Assembly (NCBI RefSeq): GCF_008040165.1
Contig: NZ_VRUR01000002.1
Coordinates: 1,302,001 to 1,366,000, forward strand
DNA length: 64,000 bases
Reading direction: 5' to 3'
Source of the DNA: Flagellimonas hymeniacidonis
GTDB lineage: Bacteria; Bacteroidota; Bacteroidia; Flavobacteriales; Flavobacteriaceae
Under the pieces are notes generated by a model. It was given only the letters and a program-made list of their open reading frames with translations, searched no databases and was not told the origin of the DNA. Numbering within the stretch: position 1 is the stretch's first letter; each line of letters opens with the position of its first letter. The position numbers were made by a program, and so were the translations under genes. Shown in pieces: positions 9,291 to 16,410 of this stretch.

Positions 9291-9614
9291 TTGGCCAAAT
9301 CAAATTCTGGGAAAACCACAGCGATCATTAGTTACATCACCATTGTAGGATGTCTGATTGCCATTACTATGAACGTGGAGCCAAAGAACTCTTTTGCCCG
9401 TTTTCATATTCGGCAAGCATTTGGAATTCACCTGCTTTATCATGCTTTTTCCATTTTCTTAAACTATTCAGGGGTCAACTCTGGATGGACAGTTCTTTGG
9501 GTAATATACCTCGCTAGCTGGATTTTTGGACTGGTGGGCGCTGGTACTCAAAAGCAACAATTGCTCCCAGTACTTGGTAAGTATTTTCAAAAATGGTTTA
9601 CCTTTATTTCATAA
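9291..9614 (+). CDS. Small membrane protein (DUF4870-like)
   Basis: Predicted 107-residue protein with about three membrane helices (residues 9-27, 44-60 and 66-83). The pattern of a first helix, a short loop with NSFARFHIRQA, then two helices resembles DUF4870/Tic20-like small membrane proteins. The start is TTG at 9291: no ATG is available upstream of the first helix, and the first in-frame ATG would delete it. The gene begins 3 bases after the dihydroorotase-like gene and 9 bases before the esterase gene, so it is part of that operon. Function unknown. Confidence 0.75.
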   Translation: MAKSNSGKTTAIISYITIVGCLIAITMNVEPKNSFARFHIRQAFGIHLLYHAFSIFLNYSGVNSGWTVLWVIYLASWIFGLVGAGTQKQQLLPVLGKYFQKWFTFIS

Positions 9615-9623
9615 TTTAATCTG

Positions 9624-10283
9624 ATGTCCCCCACCCCATTATCTTTAGAGTATCTCATTCGCCCTGCTACCATTCAAAAGGAAAAAAATCCTGCATTATT
9701 TATGTTTCACGGGTATGGTAGCAATGAAGAAGATTTATTCTCATTTGCCTCGGAGCTCCCACAAGAACTGATCGTTATTTCTGTAAGAGCACCTTATGAC
9801 CTAGATCCTTTCGGTCATGCTTGGTATGCTATTAATTTTGATGCGGAACAAGGCAAATGGAGCGATAATGAGCAAGCTAAAGCTTCTAGAGATAAAATAA
9901 TGGTCTTTATTGAGGAAGCCATAAAGTTATATAACCTAGATGAAGAGAATATTACACTTTTAGGCTTTAGCCAGGGAACCATTCTTAGTTATGCAACCGC
10001 ACTTTCCTTTCCTGAAAGATTTAAAAACGTGATTGCTCTTAGTGGATATATTAATAAAGACATTTTATTGGAGGGGTATGAAAGCAAAAGTCACAGTAAA
10101 CTGAACATTTATGCTTCCCATGGGCAGGTCGATCAGGTAATTCCTTTGGAATGGGCCCAAAAAACTCCAGATTTTCTTGAAAAATTAAATATCAATCACA
10201 AATACGAAGAGTTTCCCATAGGTCATGGCGTCTCTCAGCAAAACTTTTATTCTTTTAGGGATTGGTTAAGTAAACACATTTAG
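9624..10283 (+). CDS. Alpha/beta hydrolase of the phospholipase/carboxylesterase family
   Basis: Predicted 219-residue cytoplasmic serine hydrolase related to acyl-protein thioesterase / YpfH-type carboxylesterases. It shows the oxyanion-loop segment MFHGYGSNEEDL, the nucleophile elbow GFSQG, an acid in ASHGQVDQVIP and the catalytic His in FPIGHGVS. No signal peptide is visible. It is the last gene of the close-packed 6115-10283 run. Substrate unknown; short-chain acyl esters or acylated proteins are typical of the family. Confidence 0.87.
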   Translation: MSPTPLSLEYLIRPATIQKEKNPALFMFHGYGSNEEDLFSFASELPQELIVISVRAPYDLDPFGHAWYAINFDAEQGKWSDNEQAKASRDKIMVFIEEAIKLYNLDEENITLLGFSQGTILSYATALSFPERFKNVIALSGYINKDILLEGYESKSHSKLNIYASHGQVDQVIPLEWAQKTPDFLEKLNINHKYEEFPIGHGVSQQNFYSFRDWLSKHI

Positions 10284-10513
10284 TTATAGTTAACTCTTAT
10301 TAAGGATTTCCAAAAAACCTGTATCAATCCACAAGCAACATTCATTAATTGGTCCTTGAATCTTAAGTTAAATTTCCCGAACTTCACTTATCAGTCGATA
10401 TAGTCCATTGAAACGGACCATATCTTAATTGTTGTGCATAATATTCAGAAGATCAAAAGAAAATGATAAAATTAATTTTCGTTAGAACTTACTAAATCAT
10501 TACAATAATTTTT
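10284..10513 (+). other. Intergenic stretch holding the left arm of an inverted repeat
   Basis: About 230 bases, AT-rich, with no convincing ORF. It contains the left arm of the repeat that brackets the next gene (10429-10445) and, just before it, a short GTCC/GGAC stem (10403-10406 with 10415-10418). It looks like a relic of a structured element in inverted orientation to the block after the gene. Confidence 0.4.
10429..10445 (+). repeat. Left arm of a 17-base inverted repeat flanking a lipoprotein gene
   Basis: Reads TTGTTGTGCATAATATT. Its reverse complement matches 10870-10886 at 16 of 17 positions. The two arms enclose exactly one short gene (10514-10870). This arrangement is reminiscent of gene-cassette boundaries, which is inference. 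Confidence 0.6.
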
Positions 10514-10870
10514 ATGAGAATCGTAAAGAAAATTCTGGTTGTAATCTTTTTGTTGGTACTTAATGGATGCAAAAATCCTTATGATAAGTATGAAAAAGTG
10601 ACAATCTCAACTGAATTAGATTTAGATGTCAGAACTCACGTGAACAGTCGAGGCGGAAGCATAATTAATGATAAATATCTCTTCTTATCATTTTGTCCAT
10701 TAATTTCAGAAGCACATAATGAAAAGTACGCAGAAAGGGATGACTTATATTATGCGTATGCTTGGACTCCTTACCGTCTATATAAACGGAAAGGAGAAAG
10801 GAGTTTTTATATTATTCAACAAAAGGACACGCTACAATACAAACTTATATTAATTGAAGAGATGCAATAA
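10514..10870 (+). CDS. Small lipoprotein of unknown function, inside an inverted-repeat bracket
   Basis: Predicted 118-residue lipoprotein. Residues 1-19 form a lipoprotein signal (KKILVVIFLLVLNGC, lipidated Cys19). The mature part is about 99 residues, rich in Tyr and Lys, with no family I recognise. No neighbour is in obvious operon spacing: 230 bases precede it and the stop codon lies at the first base of the right repeat arm. The single small orphan gene between inverted repeats, followed by a structured block, resembles mobile gene cassettes. Start ATG 10514 gives the intact signal sequence. Confidence 0.7.
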   Translation: MRIVKKILVVIFLLVLNGCKNPYDKYEKVTISTELDLDVRTHVNSRGGSIINDKYLFLSFCPLISEAHNEKYAERDDLYYAYAWTPYRLYKRKGERSFYIIQQKDTLQYKLILIEEMQ

Positions 10871-10886
10871 ATACTATGCACAACAA
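10870..10886 (+). repeat. Right arm of the 17-base inverted repeat
   Basis: Reads AATACTATGCACAACAA; pairs with 10429-10445 with one mismatch. It begins on the last base of the lipoprotein stop codon and runs directly into the structured block at 10887-11204. Confidence 0.6.
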
Positions 10887-11204
10887 CGTATATAATTTAT
10901 AGCTTAGCTAGTTGGTTAAAAGGACGATCTGTTTTCAGAAGAATCATCGAGCTACTCGGAATAAAACGTGCTAGCGGCCTCTGCGCTCGATATAAGAAAC
11001 AGTCCGGCATCAGAATAGTAACGACTAGCGAGCATCGTTAGGAGTGCGAGCGTAATCCCCGCCAAGCCTTCACTCCTATTTCTCAGTTGAATGTTTTGTG
11101 TTTCAGAAAAATCGTAAATTACTCCATCGGACATAACCGAAACGTAGCAAAACCGGAGCGCTGGCTTTTGTCGCTGGCCGCCACACCGCTACAAATCATA
11201 TACA
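10887..11204. repeat. Structured non-coding block bounded by terminal inverted repeats
   Basis: The first 17 bases (10887-10903, CGTATATAATTTATAGC) and the last 17 (11188-11204, GCTACAAATCATATACA) are inverted repeats with 14 of 17 matches. Inside, GCGGCC at 10974-10979 can pair with GGCCGC at 11176-11181, and AGGAGTG at 11040-11046 with CACTCCT at 11071-11077. The interior is clearly richer in GC than its surroundings. A short minus-strand frame (10952-11134) exists but lacks gene-like features. The shape, a long imperfect palindrome just after a small orphan gene, recalls integron attC sites or flavobacterial interspersed repeats. A copy-number search is needed to decide. Confidence 0.5.
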
Positions 11205-11281
11205 ATCCCGATAAGTGCAATTCTTATTTTTTCGCAAAAATACCTAGTCTTTCCTTTGACAAGCTCAGGATGATAACTTCT
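11205..11281. other. Short unassigned spacer
   Basis: AT-rich bases between the structured block and the stop codon of the next minus-strand gene. I see no terminator hairpin or ORF here. Confidence 0.4.
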
Positions 11282-11776
11282 TTAGTTACTTCGGGTGTAC
11301 AACAAGTGATCCAGTAATGTGAAATCAATACCAAGGTCATCTTTAAGTTCGTATTTGATGACCAAATCGCCCCAATACTTTCCATCTGAAAAATCAGCCA
11401 GAATCCATTTATGGTTTAAAACATTGATTTTATTTATTTTAAAATCACTTTCCATTCCATCATAGGGTACTAATGGGTTATTTCCCTTACTTTCATTGGT
11501 TTCCAAAAGCTTATCCTCAATATAACGGGCAGGGGCTTTTAAATTTAGGTGATCATAATATGCTAAAGCATCGTCATTATTCTCCAAAGAAAAGTATTGA
11601 ATATCCAATATTTTAAGTTGGGACTGTTGAAGCGAATCTTTCAAAACAGCGATTTCTTTTTTTAAGTCTCCAACATCTGCGTTTACAGCTTTTTCAAATT
11701 TGCCTGCACTTATAAATTGGTATAACACTATAAGGGCTGCAAATACAAAAAGGTAAAGGAATATTTTATTTTTCAT
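11282..11776 (-). CDS. Membrane-anchored coiled-coil protein of unknown function
   Basis: Predicted 164-residue protein. One N-terminal helix (residues 4-22) anchors it in the membrane, followed by a short coiled coil (about 27-55, DLKKEIAVLKDSLQQSQLKI). The C-terminal domain (about 60-164) is globular with WILADFSDGKYWGDLVIKYE and presumably periplasmic. I do not recognise the family. It starts 5 bases after the PhnP-like gene on the same strand, so they share a transcript. Confidence 0.72.
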   Translation of the reverse strand: MKNKIFLYLFVFAALIVLYQFISAGKFEKAVNADVGDLKKEIAVLKDSLQQSQLKILDIQYFSLENNDDALAYYDHLNLKAPARYIEDKLLETNESKGNNPLVPYDGMESDFKINKINVLNHKWILADFSDGKYWGDLVIKYELKDDLGIDFTLLDHLLYTRSN

Positions 11777-11781
11777 GTTTC

Positions 11782-12558
11782 TTAAATCTTCAATTGTAAA
11801 TTATCGTAGGCCAAAAATACATTTTTAGGTAATTTTTTTTCCACCTCTTCATGAAAACCCAGCATATGGCTAATATGGGTGAAATAGGTTTTTTCTGCAC
11901 CAACAGTTTCAGCAAAAGCCAAGGCTTCTTCAAGGTTAAAGTGCGAATGATGGGCTTCTTCCCTTAAAGCATTTACCACCAATACTTTAGTACCAATAAT
12001 TTTTTGAATCTCATTATCATCCATTCGCTTTATATCCGTGAGGTAGACAAAATCTTGAAATCGAAAACCAAAAACCTGAAGTCTGTTGTGATACGCTTCA
12101 ATTGGCAATACATCCAAATCTCCCAATGTAATAGGTTGATTGTTTACAATCTGGTTTATAGTGACCGCGGGGGCACCTGGATATCTATTTTCATCAGCAA
12201 AAATATAATCGAATCTTCTTTTTAAAGAATCTACCACTCTTTCATGAGCGTAAATTGGGATATCCCCTTGTCTGAAAAAAAATGGTCGAATGTCATCTAT
12301 TCCAGCTGTATGGTCTGCATGTTCATGGGTAAAAAGGATGCCATCTAACTTAGGTATTGGATTCGATAGTATTTGCTGTCTAAAATCAGGTCCGCAATCA
12401 ATAATATAATTATATTCTTTCCATGAGATTAAAACGGAAACCCTGAGTCTTTTGTCTCTTGGATCCTTACTCAAACATACTGGATGTTTACTGCCAATTA
12501 CAGGGATTCCCTGCGATGTTCCGGTCCCTAAAAAAGTAATGGTCATCATATCATCCAT
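11782..12558 (-). CDS. Metallo-beta-lactamase fold hydrolase, PhnP-like
   Basis: Predicted 258-residue zinc hydrolase. TFLGTGTSQGIPVIG near the N-terminus, the metal motif THEHADH (HxHxDH), IDCGPDFR, and the late ligands in NALREEAHHSHF and FTHISH match the PhnP / cyclic phosphodiesterase group. Such enzymes cleave cyclic phosphodiesters; the physiological substrate here is unknown because no phn genes are nearby. The frame extends to a TTG at 12567; I chose ATG 12558, but ATGs at 12549 or 12546 are equally possible, since the conserved part starts at TITFLG. It leads a two-gene minus-strand operon and is divergent from 12634. Confidence 0.87.
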   Translation of the reverse strand: MDDMMTITFLGTGTSQGIPVIGSKHPVCLSKDPRDKRLRVSVLISWKEYNYIIDCGPDFRQQILSNPIPKLDGILFTHEHADHTAGIDDIRPFFFRQGDIPIYAHERVVDSLKRRFDYIFADENRYPGAPAVTINQIVNNQPITLGDLDVLPIEAYHNRLQVFGFRFQDFVYLTDIKRMDDNEIQKIIGTKVLVVNALREEAHHSHFNLEEALAFAETVGAEKTYFTHISHMLGFHEEVEKKLPKNVFLAYDNLQLKI

Positions 12559-12606
12559 TAAAATCAAAATTATAACTTATTTATTTAATAGATTTGATGA
12601 AGAGTG

Positions 12607-12614
12607 TAACTTTG
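12607..12614 (+). promoter_or_regulatory. Candidate Bacteroidota -7 promoter element (TAACTTTG)
   Basis: Exact match to TAnnTTTG, 20 bases before the ATG at 12634. No clear TTG at the -33 position. Confidence 0.4.
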
Positions 12615-12633
12615 TTTATATAAAAACCAGGCT

Positions 12634-14091
12634 ATGTCCACTGCATCCAGCAATAAAAATCCTTTTGAAAATATTCCTTCAATCAAGGCAAAAACATTAA
12701 GAATTAATTTGAATCCAAACATCTATGGAACCTTTGCAGAAATAGGTGCTGGACAAGAGACTGCCAGACAGTTTTTTAGGGCTGGAGGTGCCTCAGGAAC
12801 CATTGCAAAGGCCATGAGTGCCTACGACAAGTCTTTTAGTGATGCTATTTATGGTGTGGAAGATGACGGTAGGTATGTAACACAAGCAAGACTGAAGCGC
12901 ATGCTTGCCCATGAAATGCAGTTGGTCGAAGAACGTATTGGTCGCGAAAATAATCCAGATTATTTATTCTTTTCTTTTGCCAATACTGTTGCCACCATTG
13001 ATTTTTCAAAACGATACAAAGGACACGGATGGATCGGTATTCGGTTTCAATTGGATCCAAAACAAAAGGAATATGATGAAATTGTGCTTCATATTCGTTT
13101 TAAGCAAACCGAAGCAAGGTTACAGCAAGAGACTTTGGGCACATTGGGAGTTAATCTTATTTATGGAGCTTTTTTCAAAAACCACAAGCCGAAGAAGCTT
13201 TTAAAATACCTATACGATCATATTGATAAGGACACCATAGAGATTGACATGGTCAATTTTACAGGGCCTCATTTTAAAGATGTGGATAACAGGTTAATGA
13301 GTCTTCAGCTTATTAGAAATGATATGACAGACGCTGTGATGTTTGGCCCAGATGGGAATAATTTATTGCCAGCTTCCGTACTGTACAAAAAGAACATCCT
13401 GGCTTTACGAGGAAGTTTTAGGCCTGTTACAAAGGTAAATATGGATATGTTCCAAAAGTCCTACGACATATTTATCAGGGAACAGACCGTAGAATATGAA
13501 AACACTATTGTGGTTTTCGAGATCACACTTTCTAATCTTAAAGCATCTGGAGAAATTGATGAACGTGACTTTATGGATCGGGCAGAGCTTCTAAGTTCGT
13601 TGGGCCATACGGTATTGATTTCTAAATTTCAGGAATACTATAAGCTGGTGGAATACTTTAACAACTATACCAAAGCAAAAATTGGCCTTACCATGGGGGT
13701 CAATAATTTGGTTGATGTTTTTGATGAGAAATACTATAGACATTTAAGTGGTGGAATTCTTGAGGCTTTTGGGAAACTGTTCTTTAAAGACTTAAAAGTG
13801 TACCTATACCCAATGAAGGATGCAGCTACTGGGCAAATTATGACCAGTAATAATGTAAAGGTCCATCCAAGAATGAAGGAACTATATAAATTCTTTAAGT
13901 ATAATGGAAAGGTTATGGATATTATTGATTATGATCCAGACATTATGCATATTTTCTCCAGAGACGTCTTAAAACGAATTACCAATGGCGAAGATGGTTG
14001 GGAAGAAATGCTGCCAGAAGGGATTTCTGAAATGATTAAAGAAAAGCAACTATTTGCCAAAAAACAGCTTGCTCCAAAAGAAAAGGCATAA
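12634..14091 (+). CDS. Large conserved cytoplasmic protein of unknown function
   Basis: Predicted 485-residue soluble protein with no signal peptide and no membrane segment. It has conserved-looking blocks such as YGTFAEIGAGQETARQFF (about 31-48), DDGRYVTQARLKRMLAHEM and TVLISKFQEYYKLVEYF. The family occurs widely in Bacteroidota and is often labelled in databases as TonB-dependent receptor or nicotinate-nucleotide adenylyltransferase (my recollection); neither fits, because there is no signal peptide or beta-barrel and no HxGH nucleotidyl-transfer motif. I would leave it unnamed. It is transcribed alone and ends in a strong hairpin terminator shared with bcp. Confidence 0.85.
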   Translation: MSTASSNKNPFENIPSIKAKTLRINLNPNIYGTFAEIGAGQETARQFFRAGGASGTIAKAMSAYDKSFSDAIYGVEDDGRYVTQARLKRMLAHEMQLVEERIGRENNPDYLFFSFANTVATIDFSKRYKGHGWIGIRFQLDPKQKEYDEIVLHIRFKQTEARLQQETLGTLGVNLIYGAFFKNHKPKKLLKYLYDHIDKDTIEIDMVNFTGPHFKDVDNRLMSLQLIRNDMTDAVMFGPDGNNLLPASVLYKKNILALRGSFRPVTKVNMDMFQKSYDIFIREQTVEYENTIVVFEITLSNLKASGEIDERDFMDRAELLSSLGHTVLISKFQEYYKLVEYFNNYTKAKIGLTMGVNNLVDVFDEKYYRHLSGGILEAFGKLFFKDLKVYLYPMKDAATGQIMTSNNVKVHPRMKELYKFFKYNGKVMDIIDYDPDIMHIFSRDVLKRITNGEDGWEEMLPEGISEMIKEKQLFAKKQLAPKEKA

Positions 14092-14109
14092 ACCAATTTC
14101 CATAAATGA

Positions 14110-14142
14110 AAAAGGCACTCTTCCATTAGGAAGGTGCCTTTT
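14110..14142. terminator. Bidirectional intrinsic terminator
   Basis: A long hairpin: AAAAGGCAC (14110-14118) pairs with GTGCCTTTT (14134-14142), extended by CTTCC (14120-14124) with GGAAG (14129-14133) past a one-base bulge. It has A/T runs on both sides and lies between the convergent genes at 12634-14091 (+) and bcp (-), so it can serve both. Confidence 0.85.
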
Positions 14143-14162
14143 CTGCATAGTTGAGTTAGTGT

Positions 14163-14615
14163 TTAGCTCAATAGCTGTGCAGCATGATCTTTAGTCTTTA
14201 CTTTTTCTATCACTTTTTCTATGATTCCGTCCCCGTTAATAACAAATGTGGTTCTGTGCAGTCCATCATACTCCCTTCCCATAAATTTTTTAGGCCCCCA
14301 AACTCCAAAAGTTTCAATTACAGTATGGTCTTCATCTGCCAATAAGGGATATTGAAAGTTAAATTTGTTTCTGAAATTGGTTTGTTTTTTCTGTGAATCT
14401 TCACTTACTCCTAAAATTTCATAGCCTTGTTCTTGTAAGAGTTCATAGTTATCCCTCAAATTACAGGCCTCTGCAGTGCATCCTGGAGTATTGGCACGGG
14501 GATAGAAAAAAACAGCTAATCTTTTACCTTTGTAATCGCTAAGATTAATCGTATTTCCATCTTGGTCTTTTGAAGAAAATTCAGGTACTTTATCCCCTAC
14601 TTTTAGCATATTCAT
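14163..14615 (-). CDS. bcp: Thioredoxin-dependent thiol peroxidase (peroxiredoxin Q/BCP)
   Basis: Predicted 150-residue cytoplasmic peroxiredoxin that reduces H2O2 and organic hydroperoxides using thioredoxin. The active site FYPRANTPGCTAEACNLRD has both the peroxidatic Cys and the resolving Cys five residues later, the atypical two-Cys BCP arrangement. The length is normal for the family. It is monocistronic, divergent from the endonuclease III gene, and convergent with the gene at 12634. Confidence 0.95.
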   Translation of the reverse strand: MNMLKVGDKVPEFSSKDQDGNTINLSDYKGKRLAVFFYPRANTPGCTAEACNLRDNYELLQEQGYEILGVSEDSQKKQTNFRNKFNFQYPLLADEDHTVIETFGVWGPKKFMGREYDGLHRTTFVINGDGIIEKVIEKVKTKDHAAQLLS

Positions 14616-14670
14616 ATGAATTCAATCTTTGTTATATTGTTTAATTATTTTTTTATAAAGTTAAACAAAA

Positions 14671-15333
14671 ATGACTAAACAGGACAAAATTAATTTTACA
14701 ATTAAAACTTTGGATGAACTTTATCCAAAAATACCCATACCATTAGATCATAAGGATCCCTATACATTATTAATTGCAGTGCTCATGTCTGCACAGAGTA
14801 CAGATGTGCGCGTAAATAAGATTACCCCCTTACTTTTTGAAAGGGCGGACAATCCATATTCTATGGTAAGGCTTAGCGTAGAGGAGATACGAGAAATTAT
14901 TAGACCTGTAGGGCTGTCCCCAATGAAATCCAAAGGAATTCATGGACTTTCCCAAATCTTGATTGACAAGTACAAGGGCGAAGTGCCAAAAGAAATTGAA
15001 CTATTGGAAGAATTGCCAGCGGTTGGACATAAAACAGCCAGTGTTGTAGTTTCACAAGCTTTTGGAATTCCTGCTTTTCCCGTTGATACCCATATCCATA
15101 GGCTTATGTATAGATGGGGCTTTAGCAATGGTAAAAACGTAGTGCAGACAGAAAAGGATGCAAAACGATTATTTCCAAAAGAAATTTGGAATAATCTACA
15201 TTTACAGATGATTTGGTACGGGAGGGAATACTCTCCTGCTAGAGGTTGGGATTTGGAAAAAGATATCATTACAAGTACAATCGGAAGAAAAACTGTTCTT
15301 AATGAATACCATAAAACTAAAAAGAGCCGCTAA
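14671..15333 (+). CDS. nth: Endonuclease III-type DNA glycosylase without an iron-sulfur cluster
   Basis: Predicted 220-residue base-excision-repair enzyme that removes oxidised pyrimidines and nicks the abasic site. The helix-hairpin-helix is LPAVGHKTASVV with catalytic Lys121, and the catalytic Asp is Asp139 in PVDTHIHR. E. coli Nth ends in a four-cysteine [4Fe-4S] loop; here that region reads YGREYSPARGWDLEKD, and the whole protein contains no cysteine. It is therefore a cluster-free variant, otherwise full length. It is transcribed alone, and its stop codon lies in the loop of its own terminator. Confidence 0.92.
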   Translation: MTKQDKINFTIKTLDELYPKIPIPLDHKDPYTLLIAVLMSAQSTDVRVNKITPLLFERADNPYSMVRLSVEEIREIIRPVGLSPMKSKGIHGLSQILIDKYKGEVPKEIELLEELPAVGHKTASVVVSQAFGIPAFPVDTHIHRLMYRWGFSNGKNVVQTEKDAKRLFPKEIWNNLHLQMIWYGREYSPARGWDLEKDIITSTIGRKTVLNEYHKTKKSR

Positions 15334-15347
15334 TTGCGGCTCTTTTT
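15319..15347 (+). terminator. Intrinsic terminator of the endonuclease III gene
   Basis: A perfect 12-base-pair stem: AAAAAGAGCCGC (15319-15330), loop TAATT (15331-15335), GCGGCTCTTTTT (15336-15347). The TAA stop of the gene is the first part of the loop, so coding region and terminator overlap. The A/T runs would also allow use from the minus strand, where the small gene at 15365 ends. Confidence 0.9.
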
Positions 15348-15364
15348 AGTTCTTTTTGAAGTTG

Positions 15365-15508
15365 TTAATTCAACGTTACTTCAAATTTGTGTCTTTTGTA
15401 ATCAACTACACGAATCGATTTAGAGTAGCTAAGCAAGAAATCAACTGTTTCTCGTCTAGCTTTTACCGTTTTAACGGTTTCTTGTTCTTCAGAGTAAATG
15501 TTTTCCAT
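15365..15508 (-). CDS. 47-residue conserved-looking small protein downstream of the sigma factor
   Basis: Reading the minus strand from the ATG at 15508 gives 47 residues (MENIYSEEQETVKTVKARRE at the start, ending KFEVTLN) and a TAA at 15365. It has a helical, charged N-terminal half and a compact C-terminal SYSKSIRVVDY segment, with no membrane helix, so it is not a classic membrane anti-sigma factor. It lies 72 bases after the ECF sigma gene on the same strand, suggesting co-transcription, and ends against the bidirectional-type terminator at 15319-15347. I believe similar short proteins occur at this spot in other flavobacteria, but could not check. The overlapping plus-strand frame at 15356-15574 looks non-genic. 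Confidence 0.65.
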   Translation of the reverse strand: MENIYSEEQETVKTVKARRETVDFLLSYSKSIRVVDYKRHKFEVTLN

Positions 15509-15580
15509 ATTCTAGCATTAATGTTACAATTAGATAACGCCGCTAATATGGAAATATTGCTATGTTCGACCTAATGCAGA

Positions 15581-16162
15581 TTAATTCGTTAAAACGATAT
15601 TATTGCGGTCTACTATCTTTCTAAGGTTAATGAGGGCGTATCGCATTCTACCTAATGCAGTATTAATACTTACCCCTGTATTTTCGGATATCTCTTTAAA
15701 ACTCATATCCTTATAGATTCGCATCACCAAAACTTCCTTCTGATCTTCAGGCAATTCATCAATCAAAAGCGATAAATCACTATCTATTTGATCTTTGATG
15801 ATTTGTTTTTCAGCATTTAATTTCTCATCCTTGATGACTGAAAAGATGTTGAAATCATCGCTGCCTTCAAATTTTGGCATTCGCTTGTTTTTGCGAAAGT
15901 AATCTATAATTAGGTTGTGCGCTATTCGCATTACCCAAGGCAAAAACTTACCTTCCTCACTATAAGAACCCCTTTTAAGCGTTTTAATTACTTTTATAAA
16001 GGTATCTTGAAAGATGTCTTCTGCAACATCTCTGTCCAATACTTTAGAATAAATAAAACTGGAAATTCTTTGGTTATGCCTGTTTATTAAAACTTCAAGA
16101 GACTTTTCGTTTCCGGCAATGTAGTTCTTTACTAATATTGAGTCATCAATCTGTAGTTCCAT
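15581..16162 (-). CDS. ECF-type RNA polymerase sigma factor
   Basis: Predicted 193-residue sigma-70 family member with regions 2 and 4 only. Region 2 is visible around residues 22-90 (VAEDIFQDTFIKVIKTL, FLPWVMRIAHNLIIDYFRK) and region 4 around 125-185 (LPEDQKEVLVMRIYKDMSF, then the HTH EISENTGVSINTALGRMRYA). No anti-sigma gene with a membrane helix follows; only the 47-residue protein does. Flavobacterial relatives of this type are often growth-essential rather than stress-specific, which is from general knowledge. It is divergent from uvrA. Confidence 0.92.
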   Translation of the reverse strand: MELQIDDSILVKNYIAGNEKSLEVLINRHNQRISSFIYSKVLDRDVAEDIFQDTFIKVIKTLKRGSYSEEGKFLPWVMRIAHNLIIDYFRKNKRMPKFEGSDDFNIFSVIKDEKLNAEKQIIKDQIDSDLSLLIDELPEDQKEVLVMRIYKDMSFKEISENTGVSINTALGRMRYALINLRKIVDRNNIVLTN

Positions 16163-16284
16163 ACAAATTACTTTTTTGGTTAAAATTAGGGGTCCCCCTT
16201 TGCGAAGAAGGACTCAGAGTTATCAGCTTAATTTTAAAAAAGTAATTATTTCTGTATAGGCCTATCAGTTTTTTAATTACACAT

Positions 16285-16292
16285 CAAATATA
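16285..16292 (-). promoter_or_regulatory. Candidate -7 promoter element for the sigma factor gene
   Basis: The minus strand reads TATATTTG, matching TAnnTTTG, about 120 bases upstream of the sigma factor start. No TTG at -33 was identified. Confidence 0.25.
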
Positions 16293-16384
16293 GAAAAACA
16301 GCATGCCCGTAAAAAAACTATGTTGTGATTTGGGCATTTTTAGATGTTAACTGATACAATATACGTATTAAGTGTGGTGTAGCG

Positions 16385-16392
16385 TATCTTTG
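16385..16392 (+). promoter_or_regulatory. Candidate -7 promoter element for uvrA (TATCTTTG)
   Basis: Exact match to TAnnTTTG, 18 bases before the uvrA ATG at 16411. The -33 TTG is not evident. I see no SOS-box-like palindrome in this 250-base divergent spacer. Confidence 0.4.
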
Positions 16393-16410
16393 GGATGCAA
16401 ATTTTAACAT

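Noticed and set aside
15356-15574. 72-codon plus-strand frame after nth
   Set aside because: It overlaps the minus-strand 47-residue gene antisense, has no family look, no promoter or start context, and runs into the sigma factor region; the minus-strand reading is better supported.
16163-16410. SOS box or riboswitch upstream of uvrA
   Set aside because: No palindromic LexA-type site or structured riboswitch element was recognisable; only a -7-like element is seen.
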